From: Candidatus Baltobacteraceae bacterium
Lineage (GTDB): Bacteria > Vulcanimicrobiota > Vulcanimicrobiia > Vulcanimicrobiales > Vulcanimicrobiaceae
Direction: 5' to 3'
Assembly (NCBI GenBank): GCA_036488875.1
Contig: DASXGW010000005.1
Coordinates: forward strand, 1 to 64,000
Length of the DNA: 64,000 nt
Below are positions 26,934-34,981 of this stretch, in pieces. The translations under genes and the position numbers were made by a program. The notes under the pieces were generated by a model. It was not told the origin of the DNA. It did no database searches and worked only from the letters and a program-made list of their open reading frames with translations. Position 1 is the first letter of the stretch. Each line of letters opens with the position of its first letter.

Positions 26934-28376
26934 ATGAAATGGCGTGGGATCGCGTGCCTCTTCGTATTGGTCGCCGCCGGCTGCAACGCCGCCGGGTCAG
27001 ACTACGGTGGGGGAAGTCTTCCTGCGAACCGGCCGGCTGTTGCAAAGATCGTAAGCCTGTCGCTGGCAGCCGCGCTGGATCCGTCTAACGGTTTTCCCAC
27101 CTTCGTGTATGAAGGTACCTACGACGTCACGCCGACGATTCGCGTAAAACCCGGCGACTCGATCGAAGTTTTCCTCAACGACGAGCTTCCGGCGAGTAAA
27201 GGAATGGGCGACGACGTCAATCTGCATTTTCACGGACTCGGAACGTCGCCGTTAGCGCCGGCCGACGACGTTCTGACGATGCTGGCCACGCCGAATCAGA
27301 CGCTGCACTACGTCGTTCCGATACCGAAAAGCCAACCGCCGGGCCTCTACTGGTATCACACGCACGTGCACGGTGAGACGAACTATCAAGTCGGCGAGGG
27401 CGGAATGAGCGGCGCCATCGTCGTCGACGGGATCGAGGCGCACCTTCCGGGACTTGCGCGCATGCGCGAAAACCTCCTGATGGTGCGCGAGCTAGGGTCG
27501 GGCGCGGGCTCGATCCGCAGACTCCCACACACGGCAAACTCCAGCCCGTGCGCGCAAACAAAAGACGCCGTGATCAGCGTCAACCGTGAGTACCGGCCGA
27601 CGCTGCCGGCCGTTTCCGGTCAGCCGGCATTTTATCGCGTCGTCAACGCGACGGGACATCGCACGCTCGATCTTTCGATTGACGGAAGTCCGCTCGAAAT
27701 CGTGGCGATCGACGGTTATCCGCTCGATACGTATCCCGGTGCGGCCGCCACGCGCACGGTTTCGCACTACGTATTGCCGCCGGCCGCGCGCGTGGAGTTC
27801 GTCGCCGCTACGGCCGGCCCGAGCGTGTTACGGACGCGGTGCTATTTTTCCGGACCGGTCGGCGATCCCGATCCGGCGCAGATTCTCGCCTACCTCGGCA
27901 AGGCTCGCGGCGCGGCGATCCCCGCGCACGGATCAATAAAACTCCCGCATCTCGTCGCCGGCGCGCCGCTCGATCGCGACGGACCTGCCGGAGCTCTTCC
28001 GCAACCGGTCGTGACCCGTCGCGTGAGGCTGACCGAAAACGCTAAGGGGTTTTACATCAACGGTCACGCCTATTCGCCCGAGGCGCCGCCCACGTTCGTC
28101 GTGCACACGGGAACGACGGAGCGATGGACCGTCGAGAATCTCACGCAGGAAATACACGCCTTTCATATTCATCAAGTGCATTTCGTGGTCGAGAGCATTA
28201 ACGGCGCGCGCGTTGCGCATCGCCACTGGGCCGACACCGTCGTCGTTCCGTACAACGGAAACATGACGTTGCTGATGGACTTTCGCAGCCCGCTCATCCG
28301 CGGAACGTTCTTGTTCCATTGCCATATTCTCGATCACGAGGACATGGGCATGATGGCGAAGATCCAGGCGATTTAA
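26934..28376 (+). CDS. multicopper oxidase, lipoprotein
   Basis: The 480-aa protein starts with a lipobox (LVAAGC). It holds all four copper motifs in order: LHFHGLG, WYHTHVHGE, HAFHIHQVHF and HCHILDHEDMGMM. It is therefore an active laccase-like oxidase with three cupredoxin domains. Typical roles are copper tolerance, metal oxidation or phenol oxidation; the sequence does not tell which. It lies 36 bases after the FUSC gene on the same strand and converges on the alcohol dehydrogenase, with only 4 bases between stops. Confidence 0.94.
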   Translation: MKWRGIACLFVLVAAGCNAAGSDYGGGSLPANRPAVAKIVSLSLAAALDPSNGFPTFVYEGTYDVTPTIRVKPGDSIEVFLNDELPASKGMGDDVNLHFHGLGTSPLAPADDVLTMLATPNQTLHYVVPIPKSQPPGLYWYHTHVHGETNYQVGEGGMSGAIVVDGIEAHLPGLARMRENLLMVRELGSGAGSIRRLPHTANSSPCAQTKDAVISVNREYRPTLPAVSGQPAFYRVVNATGHRTLDLSIDGSPLEIVAIDGYPLDTYPGAAATRTVSHYVLPPAARVEFVAATAGPSVLRTRCYFSGPVGDPDPAQILAYLGKARGAAIPAHGSIKLPHLVAGAPLDRDGPAGALPQPVVTRRVRLTENAKGFYINGHAYSPEAPPTFVVHTGTTERWTVENLTQEIHAFHIHQVHFVVESINGARVAHRHWADTVVVPYNGNMTLLMDFRSPLIRGTFLFHCHILDHEDMGMMAKIQAI

Positions 28377-28380
28377 CGCG

Positions 28381-29415
28381 TCAGTACGTCAGCACCATCC
28401 GGAAGCGCGCGTCGCCGCTTATCATGCGGTCGAAGGCGTCCTGCGCACGCTCGATCGGCATCGTTTCGATCATCGCGCGGACACCGGCGAGAACGCTGAA
28501 CTTCATCGTATCTTCCGAGTCCACATTCGTTCCGGACGGCCATCCTTTGATCGAACGGCGCCCCCCGATCAGCGCGACCGTGTCGATCGAAGCGGGTTCG
28601 GCGGCCGCACCGAGCACCAGCATCTGTCCGTCGATGCCGAGTCCGCCGATCGCGTTCTCCAGCGCCTTGGCAGACGTCGCGGTAAAGGCAATCACCTTCG
28701 CGCCGCCGAGTTTCTGCAGCGCGGCGCCGACGTCGCCCGCGTTCGAGTCGACGTAGTGATGTGCGCCCAACTGTTTGGCCAGCGGTTCTTTCTCGGCGCC
28801 GCGGGCAATCGCGACGGTTTCGAATCCCATCTTCGCAGCGTACTGGACGGCGAGGTGGCCTAAGCCGCCGATTCCGAGCACGGCGACGAGATCGCCGGGT
28901 TGCGCGTGCGTGTGCCGCAACGAGTTGTAGGTCGTAACGCCCGCACACATCAGCGGCGCCGCTTCGGCCGCGGTAAGCGCCTCGGGAATCCGCGCGAGCG
29001 CCACGGCCGGCGCGATAACGAATTCCGCGTACCCGCCGTCATAGCTAAATCCCGGAATCTGCTGGTTGGAACACGTGAAAAAGTCGCCGCGGCGGCATCG
29101 ATCGCACGTGCCGTCGTGGCCGCCGTGCCAACCGACGCCCACACGATCGCCCGGTTTAAATCCAACGACGCCCTCGCCGACGGCGTCGATGACGCCGGCG
29201 ATCTCGTGACCCGGGGCGCGCGGAAAGTCGATCCCCGGCCACAGATTGTTGATCGCCAGGAAATCGCTATGACAGATGCCGCACGCCTGGACGCGAATGC
29301 GTACCGACCCGTGCCGGGGCTCGGGAATCGGCAGCTCGCTTAGCTCGAGACGGTGCACGTCGGCAGATGGTACGCGCGCCGCGCGCATGGTGGCCTTCGA
29401 AGTTGCAATCGACAT
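28381..29415 (-). CDS. zinc-type NAD(P)-dependent alcohol dehydrogenase
   Basis: The 344-aa MDR protein has catalytic-zinc ligands Cys48 (CGICHSD) and His70-Glu71 (GHE) and the Rossmann motif GIGGLG. The structural-zinc loop reads HDGTCDRCRRGDFFTC: in the C-x2-C-x2-C-x7-C pattern the first Cys is Asp. Similar to the AdhA/propanol-preferring group. Start ATG 29415 has GAAGG 6 bases upstream; the frame is open upstream but reads the complement of the hydrolase gene. It follows the hydrolase by 7 bases and is probably in its operon. Confidence 0.92.
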   Translation of the reverse strand: MSIATSKATMRAARVPSADVHRLELSELPIPEPRHGSVRIRVQACGICHSDFLAINNLWPGIDFPRAPGHEIAGVIDAVGEGVVGFKPGDRVGVGWHGGHDGTCDRCRRGDFFTCSNQQIPGFSYDGGYAEFVIAPAVALARIPEALTAAEAAPLMCAGVTTYNSLRHTHAQPGDLVAVLGIGGLGHLAVQYAAKMGFETVAIARGAEKEPLAKQLGAHHYVDSNAGDVGAALQKLGGAKVIAFTATSAKALENAIGGLGIDGQMLVLGAAAEPASIDTVALIGGRRSIKGWPSGTNVDSEDTMKFSVLAGVRAMIETMPIERAQDAFDRMISGDARFRMVLTY

Positions 29416-29422
29416 GGGGCCT

Positions 29423-30307
29423 TCAACCGTCGAGGATCTCCAGGAGTTTCGGATAGACGAGATCGGTGCGCGCGTGCGGATTGGCCGGATCGATGATGTC
29501 GTGGTTTTCGGGCAGCTTGCGCAGCTCGACGTAGGCGATCCCATTGCGGTTCCAGCCGCACCATTGGTTTGCGATTTCTTGCGTCGCCTCGTTGTTGACG
29601 GCAGGATCGCAGCGATTGACGACCGTGACGATGCGCTCGGCAAGCGGACGGCGCTCCTTGGCGGCTGCGTGCACGTCGTCGCCGATGCGCAGCGTCTGCA
29701 TCAGCGCGTGCGTCGAGCAGCGCGGATAGGCCGTCACCGGACGCTGCTTAATGCCCGCGCGCGGATCCCACCAGAAGAACACGTTGGGTAGCGTTAAGAA
29801 AATGCGCGCGAACAGCCGGCTCACCGGATACGGGAGCTGCAGCAGTGCAAAATCGGGCGCGACGGGAACCGCTAACGCGACCGAACGGTACTGGCCGAAG
29901 TACGCCGCGAGCGATCCACCCATCGAGATACCGAGCAGCGCGACGCGCTCGCCGAGGCCGAAAGCAATGTCCACCGCTTCGTTCGCACTGGCCAGCAGCG
30001 TTTCGGCGGTGAGCTTTGCCAGCCGCGTCGTCAAGCGATCCTTGTCGCCGTGCTCGGGCATTCGCGGCACGAACACGTTCGCACCGGCTTTATGCACGAG
30101 CGGCGCGAGCTCGACGTATTGCGCCGGATTATTGGTGATACCGTGAAACAGGACGACCGCCAGCGGCGTCCGAGCGCCGTGGTCGAGCAGCGCGGTGCGC
30201 GCGGCCGGCAAGATGGTATCGTCGTCGAGCGCCATGAACGCCCGCGCTCGCGCGACGGCATCGTCATAGGTCGGCGCCGGATGACTCGGCGGTACCGCTA
30301 CCATCAT
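29423..30307 (-). CDS. alpha/beta hydrolase
   Basis: The 294-aa protein shows VVLFHGITNNPAQY (oxyanion loop) and the nucleophile elbow GISMGG near residue 130. The late NHDII may hold the His of the triad, and a VNRCDP block suits the Asp. No signal peptide. It resembles the second hydrolase at 30861, including FFWWDPRAG versus FHWWNPVVR, so they are paralogues. ATG 30307 overlaps the tag stop as ATGA. Substrate unknown; a carboxylesterase or lipase role is plausible. Confidence 0.85.
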   Translation of the reverse strand: MMVAVPPSHPAPTYDDAVARARAFMALDDDTILPAARTALLDHGARTPLAVVLFHGITNNPAQYVELAPLVHKAGANVFVPRMPEHGDKDRLTTRLAKLTAETLLASANEAVDIAFGLGERVALLGISMGGSLAAYFGQYRSVALAVPVAPDFALLQLPYPVSRLFARIFLTLPNVFFWWDPRAGIKQRPVTAYPRCSTHALMQTLRIGDDVHAAAKERRPLAERIVTVVNRCDPAVNNEATQEIANQWCGWNRNGIAYVELRKLPENHDIIDPANPHARTDLVYPKLLEILDG

Positions 30308-30864
30308 TTACCCTTCCGCCACGCGCAATCGAGCACGTGGTCGTTGACTAAACCGACGGCCTGCATGAACGCGTAGCAGATCGTCGGTCCGACGAAGCGA
30401 AAGCCGCGCTTGCGCAAATCTTTGCTCATTGCTTCCGACACAGGCGTAGATCCGGGGAGCTGCGCGCGCCGTTTCCACTTGTTGAGGATCGGTTTGCCCC
30501 CGACGAAGCCCCAAATGTAGCGATCGAAGCTTCCACATTCGTCGCGCACCTCGAGAAACACGCGCGCGTTGTCGATGGCCGACTCGATCTTCGCGCGATT
30601 GCGAATGATACCGGGATCGCGCATCAGGCGGTCGACGGCACGCGCGTTCATCTTGGCGACGCGCTCGGGATCGAATCCCAGAAACGCTTCGCGATACCGG
30701 TCGCGCTTATTCAGAATCGTCTCCCAGCTCAACCCCGCTTGCGCGCCTTCGAGAATGAGGAACTCAAAGAGCGTGCGATCGTCGTGCACGGGCCGCCCCC
30801 ACTCGTTATCGTGGTACGGAATTGACAGCACCGTCGTGGCCCACGCACAGCGCTTCGGCGTCAT
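30304..30864 (-). CDS. tag: DNA-3-methyladenine glycosylase I
   Basis: The 186-aa protein matches Tag: CAWATTVLSIPYHDNEWGRP, LFEFLILEGAQAGLSWETIL, FVGGKPILNKW and the C-terminal KRGFRFVGPTICYAFMQAVG. The zinc-snap Cys and His residues are in place (C6, H18, and the late H and C). It removes 3-methyladenine in base-excision repair. ATG 30864 overlaps the upstream hydrolase stop as ATGA, and its stop overlaps the next gene likewise. It is thus embedded between two paralogous hydrolases. Confidence 0.95.
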   Translation of the reverse strand: MTPKRCAWATTVLSIPYHDNEWGRPVHDDRTLFEFLILEGAQAGLSWETILNKRDRYREAFLGFDPERVAKMNARAVDRLMRDPGIIRNRAKIESAIDNARVFLEVRDECGSFDRYIWGFVGGKPILNKWKRRAQLPGSTPVSEAMSKDLRKRGFRFVGPTICYAFMQAVGLVNDHVLDCAWRKGK

Positions 30865-31718
30865 CTCGTTTCCTCCGGATCGATGGCTCGCAGCAAGAAC
30901 GGATACGCCCGCTCGGCCAGATCGCTTCGCCGTAGCGGCTCGACCACGTCGTGGGACGGCGGCATGCCGCGCAGGACCAAAAGTTCGATCAGTTCGGGAT
31001 GCGTCGCGCGCCAATGACCGTAGAGCCGCCGGATCGCGCGGTTGTTGACCGTTGCTTCGCGCGCGTTGGTGACCAGCACGACTTTCCCGGCGCGCGGCGA
31101 ACGCCGGCGCGCCTCGCGCAACACGCCGTTGGCGATGCGAAACGCGTGAGCGACGGCGTGCGTGGCATAACGCGGATAGCCGTGTTCGGGCTGCTGCTTG
31201 TCGCGCACCACGGGATTCCACCAGTGAAAGCGGTTTGGTATAGCCAGCATCAGCTCGGCGACGCCGCCCATCATAAAACCCGGAATGAACGATACGCCGA
31301 AGAACGGCGCGATCGCGACCGCACGGTCGATGTCGAAGTTTTGCGCGGCCCACGCCGCGAGCAAACCGCCCAGCGAAAAACCGGCGACGGTAACGCGATC
31401 GCCGAGCTCGGCCGCGATCGCAACGTATTGCGCCGTCGCTTCGTACAAATCGTCGGGCCGCAGGCGTTCCAGCGCGGGCGACAGCCGGTCGGCGTGACCG
31501 TGTCGCGGCAGACGCGGAACGATGACGTTGTGCCCGCGCTCGTAGAGATCGCGCGCGAAACGCGCGAACTGCGGCGGACTGGCGCTCATCCCGTGGAGCA
31601 GGACGATCGCCCGCGGCCGGCGCTCGTCGTGCAGGTGCGCGATGGTACGCCCTTTGTCGCCGACGGCGGCGTGATCGCGTTCGAGAAGGCGCTGGAGGCG
31701 TTGTGAAAAGGTGGCCAA
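30861..31718 (-). CDS. alpha/beta hydrolase (paralogue of the 29423 gene)
   Basis: The 285-aa protein has IVLLHGMSASPPQFARFAR, the elbow GFSLGG near residue 116 and PPSHDVVEP, which may hold the catalytic His. It is cytosolic by sequence. The start is TTG 31718, with a weak AAGGACGG upstream; no better start is visible. First gene of the minus-strand group hydrolase-tag-hydrolase-adh. Divergent from rocD, so region 31719-31830 should hold promoters for both. Confidence 0.83.
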   Translation of the reverse strand: MATFSQRLQRLLERDHAAVGDKGRTIAHLHDERRPRAIVLLHGMSASPPQFARFARDLYERGHNVIVPRLPRHGHADRLSPALERLRPDDLYEATAQYVAIAAELGDRVTVAGFSLGGLLAAWAAQNFDIDRAVAIAPFFGVSFIPGFMMGGVAELMLAIPNRFHWWNPVVRDKQQPEHGYPRYATHAVAHAFRIANGVLREARRRSPRAGKVVLVTNAREATVNNRAIRRLYGHWRATHPELIELLVLRGMPPSHDVVEPLRRSDLAERAYPFLLRAIDPEETR

Positions 31719-31830
31719 GGGAACCGTCCTTAAATCTGGCTCTCAAGTGTTCCTCGAACGCGGGCGTTGGTGTCCCCGCGGTCCCCCTCCCCGGACGGGT
31801 AAACACGCGCGGCGCTATGGTGTAAACGGA

Positions 31831-33042
31831 ATGCAGGAACTGTCGCAGCGGGCGCGCGAGCTTATCGGCGCGGAGGAACGCTACGGAGCGCACAACTATC
31901 ATCCGCTCGATCTCGTCGTCGAACGAGCCGAGGGTGTTTGGCTTTGGGACGTCGACGGCAATCGCTATCTCGATTGCATCAGCGCGTATTCGGCCGTCAA
32001 TCAAGGTCATTGCCACCCGCGAATCGCGGCCGCGTTAACGGATCAAGCGAAAAAAGTAACGCTCACGTCGCGTGCGATGCGCAACGAACGCATGCCGGGA
32101 TTTCTGGAAAAGCTGACGCGACTGTGCGGCTATGACATGGCGCTTCCGATGAATACCGGCGTCGAAGCGGTGGAAACTGCAGTGAAGCTCGCGCGGCGCT
32201 GGGGATACGCCGTCAAAGGCATCCCGGACGGACAGGCCGAGATCATCGTCTTCTCCGACAATTTCCACGGACGCACGCTGTCGGCTATCAGCGCCAGCAC
32301 GACGCCGGAATATCGTAAGGACTTTGGGCCCTACGTCCCGGGATTCGTTGCGGTTCCGTACGGCGACGCCGATGCGCTCGAGCGCGCGATCGCGCCGAAT
32401 ACGTGCGCGATTCTCATCGAGCCGATTCAAGGCGAAGGCGGCGTCAACGTGCCGCCCGACGGTTTCCTCAAACGTGCGTGGGCGCTGTGCCGCGAACACG
32501 ACGTGCTCTTCGTCGCCGACGAGATCCAAACCGGATTCGGACGCACCGGCGACCTGTTCGCGTGCGATTACGACGGCATCAAAGCCGATATCTTGGTCGT
32601 CGGGAAAGCGCTCGCCGGCGGATTCTATCCGGTGTCGGCCGCGCTTGCCAACGAACCGCTCATGGGTTTGTTCCGTCCCGGCGAGCACGGCAGCACGTTC
32701 GGCGGAAATCCGTTGGGCTGCGCGGTAGCGGTTGCGGCCCTCGACGTCATCGTCGACGAGAAGCTCCCGTCGCGCGCTCGGTACGCCGGCGCAAAAATCA
32801 TGCAGGGACTGCGCGCGATCGCATCGCCGTTGATCGAAGAAGTGCGCGGCCGCGGGCTGCTGATCGGCGTACAGATGAAGGAGCCGGCACGCTTACTCTC
32901 CGACGCGCTGCTCGCGCGCGGCGTCGCCGCCAAGGACACGCACGAGAACGTGCTGCGCATCGCACCGCCGCTGGTCATCGACGACGAAGCAATCGACTTT
33001 CTTCTCGAGCGGTTCCGGGAAGCGATCGGAACCATTACGTAA
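31831..33042 (+). CDS. rocD: ornithine--oxo-acid aminotransferase
   Basis: The 403-aa class III aminotransferase shows NYHPLDLVVERAEGVWLWD, the PMNTGVEAVETAVKLARRWGY block typical of ornithine aminotransferases, DEIQTGFGRTG and the PLP Lys259 in GKALAGGFYP. It converts ornithine and 2-oxoglutarate to glutamate semialdehyde and glutamate. ATG 31831 gives the family length; the frame is open to 31711 but that part has no similarity to the family. The Shine-Dalgarno is weak. Its last 8 bases overlap the end of the convergent GNAT gene. Confidence 0.95.
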   Translation: MQELSQRARELIGAEERYGAHNYHPLDLVVERAEGVWLWDVDGNRYLDCISAYSAVNQGHCHPRIAAALTDQAKKVTLTSRAMRNERMPGFLEKLTRLCGYDMALPMNTGVEAVETAVKLARRWGYAVKGIPDGQAEIIVFSDNFHGRTLSAISASTTPEYRKDFGPYVPGFVAVPYGDADALERAIAPNTCAILIEPIQGEGGVNVPPDGFLKRAWALCREHDVLFVADEIQTGFGRTGDLFACDYDGIKADILVVGKALAGGFYPVSAALANEPLMGLFRPGEHGSTFGGNPLGCAVAVAALDVIVDEKLPSRARYAGAKIMQGLRAIASPLIEEVRGRGLLIGVQMKEPARLLSDALLARGVAAKDTHENVLRIAPPLVIDDEAIDFLLERFREAIGTIT

Positions 33043-33481
33043 GGCGTAATACCAATTCGCGGCCGCGTTCGAACCCGAGGTTACGATAGAGCGTTTCCGC
33101 GGGTTCGCTCGCGCTCAGCCGGACGAGCGTGCAGTGCCGGGCTCGCGCCCACGCGATCGCCGCCTCCGTGAGCTCGCGGGCCACACCCCGGCGACGGTAT
33201 GCCGGCCGAACGTACACCCCGGCGATGGTGGCCATCGGCCTGGCTTGAATCACCGATGTCTCGGCGATCAGTGCGCCGGCCGATGCGAAGGGCGCTCCAT
33301 CTCGGTCCCGAGCCACGAACCACCCGTGCCGGCCGTCGGCCATGCCCTCCGCGAAGAAACGGGTCAGGCGCTCCCGCCAGTCCGGCACGAACCCTCCGGG
33401 GGCCATGCTCAGCTCGTCGAGCATCGCCTTCCAGCAATCGGCGAGGAACGGCGCCTCGTCGGCACGCGCGGAATCCACCAT
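33035..33481 (-). CDS. GNAT-family N-acetyltransferase
   Basis: The 148-aa protein has the acetyl-CoA loop VRPAYRRRGVARELTEAAI and the C-terminal EPAETLYRNLGFE of the GNAT fold. Start ATG 33481 is chosen because GGGGAGGG lies 9 bases upstream; longer readings run into the infC leader. Substrate unknown. It is divergent from infC and its 5' end overlaps the possible infC promoter. Confidence 0.88.
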   Translation of the reverse strand: MVDSARADEAPFLADCWKAMLDELSMAPGGFVPDWRERLTRFFAEGMADGRHGWFVARDRDGAPFASAGALIAETSVIQARPMATIAGVYVRPAYRRRGVARELTEAAIAWARARHCTLVRLSASEPAETLYRNLGFERGRELVLRLT

Positions 33482-33515
33482 TGACAGTGACCCTCCCCGG
33501 CGTGATATGGTGTGC

Positions 33516-33582
33516 GGGCCGAAGTAGCGGCCCAAGCTCTCGGAGTTGGGGCTCGCTCACCGGATGCCTGCGGGCGATCCGG
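33516..33582 (+). promoter_or_regulatory. structured infC leader, hairpins 1 and 2
   Basis: Two strong hairpins precede the attenuator: GGGCCG/CGGCCC at 33516-33533 and CCGGATGCC-TGCG-GGC-G-ATCCGG at 33560-33582. Together with the terminator at 33621 they form an untranslated leader of about 160 bases. infC leaders in Gram-positive bacteria are known to be controlled by L20 or attenuation. A TTGACA at 33481-33486 with TATGGT at 33506 (19-base spacer, TG before the -10) is a weak promoter candidate. Confidence 0.5.
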
Positions 33583-33620
33583 TCTTCACTATAGGAACGA
33601 CGGCGGCGTCGTTTCAGCGG

Positions 33621-33648
33621 TGGGGTTGCTTCGGCGGCGCCATTTTTT
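33621..33648 (+). terminator. intrinsic terminator (attenuator) in the infC leader
   Basis: The stem TGGGGTTGC / GCGGCGCCA (33621-33642) closes on a TTCG tetraloop, with one G-G mismatch and two G-U pairs. Six T residues follow at 33643-33648, 26 bases before infC. As a terminator inside the leader of a ribosomal-protein operon it is best read as an attenuator. Confidence 0.65.
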
Positions 33649-33673
33649 ATTGCTTGTAACAGGAGTAACGCAC

Positions 33674-34276
33674 ATAGCACGACCTCTCCGCGTCAACGAT
33701 CAGATCCGCATTCGTTCGGTGCGCGTCATCGACGAAAACGGCGAACAACTCGGCATTCTGGCCACCGAAGACGCGCTCGCGCGCGCTCGGACGGCGGGAT
33801 TGGACCTGATCGAAGTCTCGCCGACGGCACAACCGCCGGTCTGTAAGATCGCCGATTACGGCCGTCTTAAATACGAGCAGTCCAAGAAAGACAAGGACGC
33901 TCGCAAAAAGCAGCGTCACTTCGAGTTAAAGGAAGTGAAGCTGCGTCCAAAGATCGAGACGCACGACTACGAGACCAAGGCGCGCATGGCCGAACGACTG
34001 CTGCTCGACGGAAGCAAGATCAAAGTGACGATCATGTTTCGCGGTCGAGAAATAACGTATACCTCTTTCGGGCGGCGGCTGCTCGATCGGATGGCCGAAG
34101 ACATGGGGCCTTTGGCAACGATCGAACGCGAGCCGCGACTCGAAGGAAAGAACATGTTCATGATTTTGGCGCCGCGCGCGACGCCAACGGGACCGCCGAA
34201 GTTCTCGCTGCATCGCGAGAAAGAAGCCAAACCCGTCGAGCGCGAAGCCGAAACGAAGGAGCCTACCAGTGCCTAA
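33674..34276 (+). CDS. infC: translation initiation factor IF-3, with ATA start codon
   Basis: The 200-aa protein reads ARPLRVNDQIRIRSVRVID at its start, then LDLIEVSPTAQPPVCKI and the C-domain KIKVTIMFRGREITY. The reading frame has no ATG, GTG or TTG at the right place. AGGAG at 33661-33665 is followed after 8 bases by ATA (33674-33676), directly before the conserved start. infC is known for rare start codons (ATT in E. coli) that let IF-3 limit its own synthesis. The C-terminus has an extra charged tail (REKEAKPVEREAETKE). Its end overlaps rpmI by 8 bases. Confidence 0.95.
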   Translation: MARPLRVNDQIRIRSVRVIDENGEQLGILATEDALARARTAGLDLIEVSPTAQPPVCKIADYGRLKYEQSKKDKDARKKQRHFELKEVKLRPKIETHDYETKARMAERLLLDGSKIKVTIMFRGREITYTSFGRRLLDRMAEDMGPLATIEREPRLEGKNMFMILAPRATPTGPPKFSLHREKEAKPVEREAETKEPTSA

Positions 34277-34475
34277 GATACGAACCCACCGCGCAACGGC
34301 CAAGCGCGTCAAGGTGACGGCGACCGGCAAAGTGCTGCATCGCCACCAGTTTAGCGGCTGCGGTCACATCCTCAGCAAAAAGACGCGCAAGCGTAAACGG
34401 AAATTCCGCAAGGATCAGCCGACGTTCAAGGGCGACCTCAAGCGCCTAGCGCCGACGATTCCGTACTTGGTGTAA
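34269..34475 (+). CDS. rpmI: 50S ribosomal protein L35
   Basis: The 68-aa basic protein reads PKIRTHRATAKRVKVTATGK and ends LKRLAPTIPYLV, the L35 pattern. Start GTG 34269 overlaps the infC stop by 8 bases, giving tight coupling. Second gene of infC-rpmI-rplT. Confidence 0.97.
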   Translation: MPKIRTHRATAKRVKVTATGKVLHRHQFSGCGHILSKKTRKRKRKFRKDQPTFKGDLKRLAPTIPYLV

Positions 34476-34489
34476 GGAGGCTTCGAAAG

Positions 34490-34849
34490 ATGGCACGCAT
34501 CAAGCGCGGCGTTCACGGTTTAAAGCACCGCCGCAAAGTCATGAAGCTCGTCAAGGGCTTCCGCGCCTCCCGCCGCCGCAACTACCGCGTGGCGAACGAA
34601 GCGCTTCTCAAATCGTTGGCGTACGCGTTTCGCGACCGTCGCGTTCGCAAGCGCGACTTCCGCTCGCTGTGGATCAGCCGCATCAACGCAGCGGCGCGCC
34701 GCGAGGGTATGACGTATTCGGTGTTCATGAACGGCCTTAAGAAGTCGGGCGTGAGCCTCAATCGCAAGGCACTGGCCGATCTTGCGATCTCGGATTCGAA
34801 AGCATTCGGATCGCTGCTGAACCTCGCGAAAAAAGCCGTGGGCAAATAG
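34490..34849 (+). CDS. rplT: 50S ribosomal protein L20
   Basis: The 119-aa protein reads ARIKRGVHGLKHRRKVMKLV and then RDFRSLWISRINAAAR, the L20 signature. It assembles early on 23S rRNA and in several bacteria represses its own operon by binding the leader. GGAGG precedes ATG 34490. A strong terminator follows at 34870. Confidence 0.98.
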   Translation: MARIKRGVHGLKHRRKVMKLVKGFRASRRRNYRVANEALLKSLAYAFRDRRVRKRDFRSLWISRINAAARREGMTYSVFMNGLKKSGVSLNRKALADLAISDSKAFGSLLNLAKKAVGK

Positions 34850-34869
34850 CGCCGACGACCCAGTAGTCC

Positions 34870-34900
34870 AAAAGACCCGGCGACGCCGCCGGGTCTTTTT
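34870..34900 (+). terminator. intrinsic terminator of infC-rpmI-rplT
   Basis: AAAAGACCCGGC pairs perfectly with GCCGGGTCTTTTT around the loop GACGCC. It is followed by a T-run and lies 20 bases after the rplT stop. This is the clearest rho-independent terminator in the window. Confidence 0.93.
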
Positions 34901-34981
34901 GCTTACTTTCCGTTGCTTTGCGCAGACCAAGGAAGCATCCGCGCCGTCGTCCAACACGCGGTCCGACCTTAGGAGTTCCGT

